Assembly: GCA_012728775.1 (NCBI GenBank)
Contig: JAAYEN010000062.1
Coordinates: 1 to 5,767, forward strand
Source of the DNA: Tissierellia bacterium
Lineage (GTDB): Bacteria > Bacillota_A > Clostridia > Tissierellales > Peptoniphilaceae
Direction: 5' to 3'
Length of the DNA stretch: 5,767 nucleotides
Below are positions 5,650 to 5,767 of the stretch, piece by piece. Within the stretch, counting starts at the first letter, position 1. The number at the start of each line of letters is the position of its first letter. The notes under the pieces are model-generated. The model saw nothing but the letters and a program-made list of their open reading frames with translations, had not been told where the DNA came from and made no database searches. The position numbers were made by a program, and so were the translations under genes.

Positions 5650-5767
5650 TTATTTATTTTCTTCTCTTGCAATTGTAATATATCTATATAAGCTAGCTTG
5701 GGATACATCTAGCCTTTTTGCTAATATTCCAACTGCACCTTTTATCATAAACACTCCCTTATTATCT
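5650..5767 (-). CDS. C-terminal HTH of a DauR/YheO-like transcriptional regulator, 5' part outside window
   Basis: Thirty-eight codons are open on the minus strand from the window edge to TAA 5650-5652. They read DNKGVFMIKGAVGILAKRLD and then VSQASLYRYI, followed by a charged tail. The KGVF-x-IKGAV lead-in and the LDVSQASLYRY recognition helix match the C-terminal HTH (DauR/YheO HTH_22 type) normally preceded by a PAS-like YheO domain; that part would lie to the right of the window. E. coli DauR controls D-arginine catabolism, but the ligand here cannot be judged from the tail. An internal ATG (5746-5748) has an RBS-like GGGAG ahead of it, but the conserved residues upstream of it argue that the gene continues off the edge. 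The downstream terminator supports this as the true 3' end. Confidence 0.7.
   Translation of the reverse strand, partial: DNKGVFMIKGAVGILAKRLDVSQASLYRYITIAREENK

Noticed and set aside
5650..5748. A separate 32-residue gene starting at ATG 5746-5748 with RBS-like GGGAG
   Set aside because: The residues just upstream (KGVF) match the conserved lead-in of the DauR-type HTH, so the ATG is more likely an internal Met of a longer gene.

Overview
The window comes from an AT-rich bacterium. Strong Shine-Dalgarno sequences (AAGGAG, AGGAGG, AAAGGAG), short intergenic gaps and the gene families present suggest a low-GC anaerobic Firmicute of the Clostridia/Tissierellia type. The genus cannot be fixed from this sequence alone.

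Layout. (1) A three-gene minus-strand operon runs from about 3644 down past the left edge: a PLP-dependent methionine gamma-lyase-like enzyme (2321-3544), an NhaC-family antiporter/amino-acid carrier (910-2289) and a ketol-acid reductoisomerase (KARI)-like protein (1-881, cut by the window edge at its C-terminus). Gaps are 31 and 28 nt, and each gene has its own ribosome binding site. (2) A 210-bp divergent control region (3545-3754) holds an extended -10 promoter for the operon, a 20-bp near-perfect palindrome and a weaker promoter for the regulator. (3) A CdaR/PucR-type regulator (3755-4876, plus strand) is transcribed divergently from the operon. (4) A hairpin (4880-4922) separates it from a convergent YczE/YitT-like membrane protein (4892-5539, minus), which has its own sigma-A-type promoter. 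(5) At the right edge is the C-terminal HTH tail of a DauR/YheO-like regulator (5650-5767, minus), followed by its own terminator.

How the genes may work together (inference). The carrier would import a sulfur or related amino acid, possibly methionine, as proposed for NhaC-type MetT carriers. The PLP enzyme would split it by gamma-elimination to a 2-oxoacid such as 2-oxobutyrate, plus ammonia and a thiol. The KARI-like protein would then act on that oxoacid. Its active site is not that of a normal IlvC: the catalytic His is Ser and the catalytic Lys is Arg, while metal-binding acidic residues are kept, so a plain oxoacid reductase is more attractive than branched-chain biosynthesis. The lyase also lacks the Cys/Lys/Asp residues typical of true methionine gamma-lyases, so the real substrate is open. 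The adjacent CdaR-type protein, from a family that senses small hydroxy- or di-acids, is the obvious candidate regulator. The palindrome sits where an activator would be expected. This operon is the most unusual part of the window.
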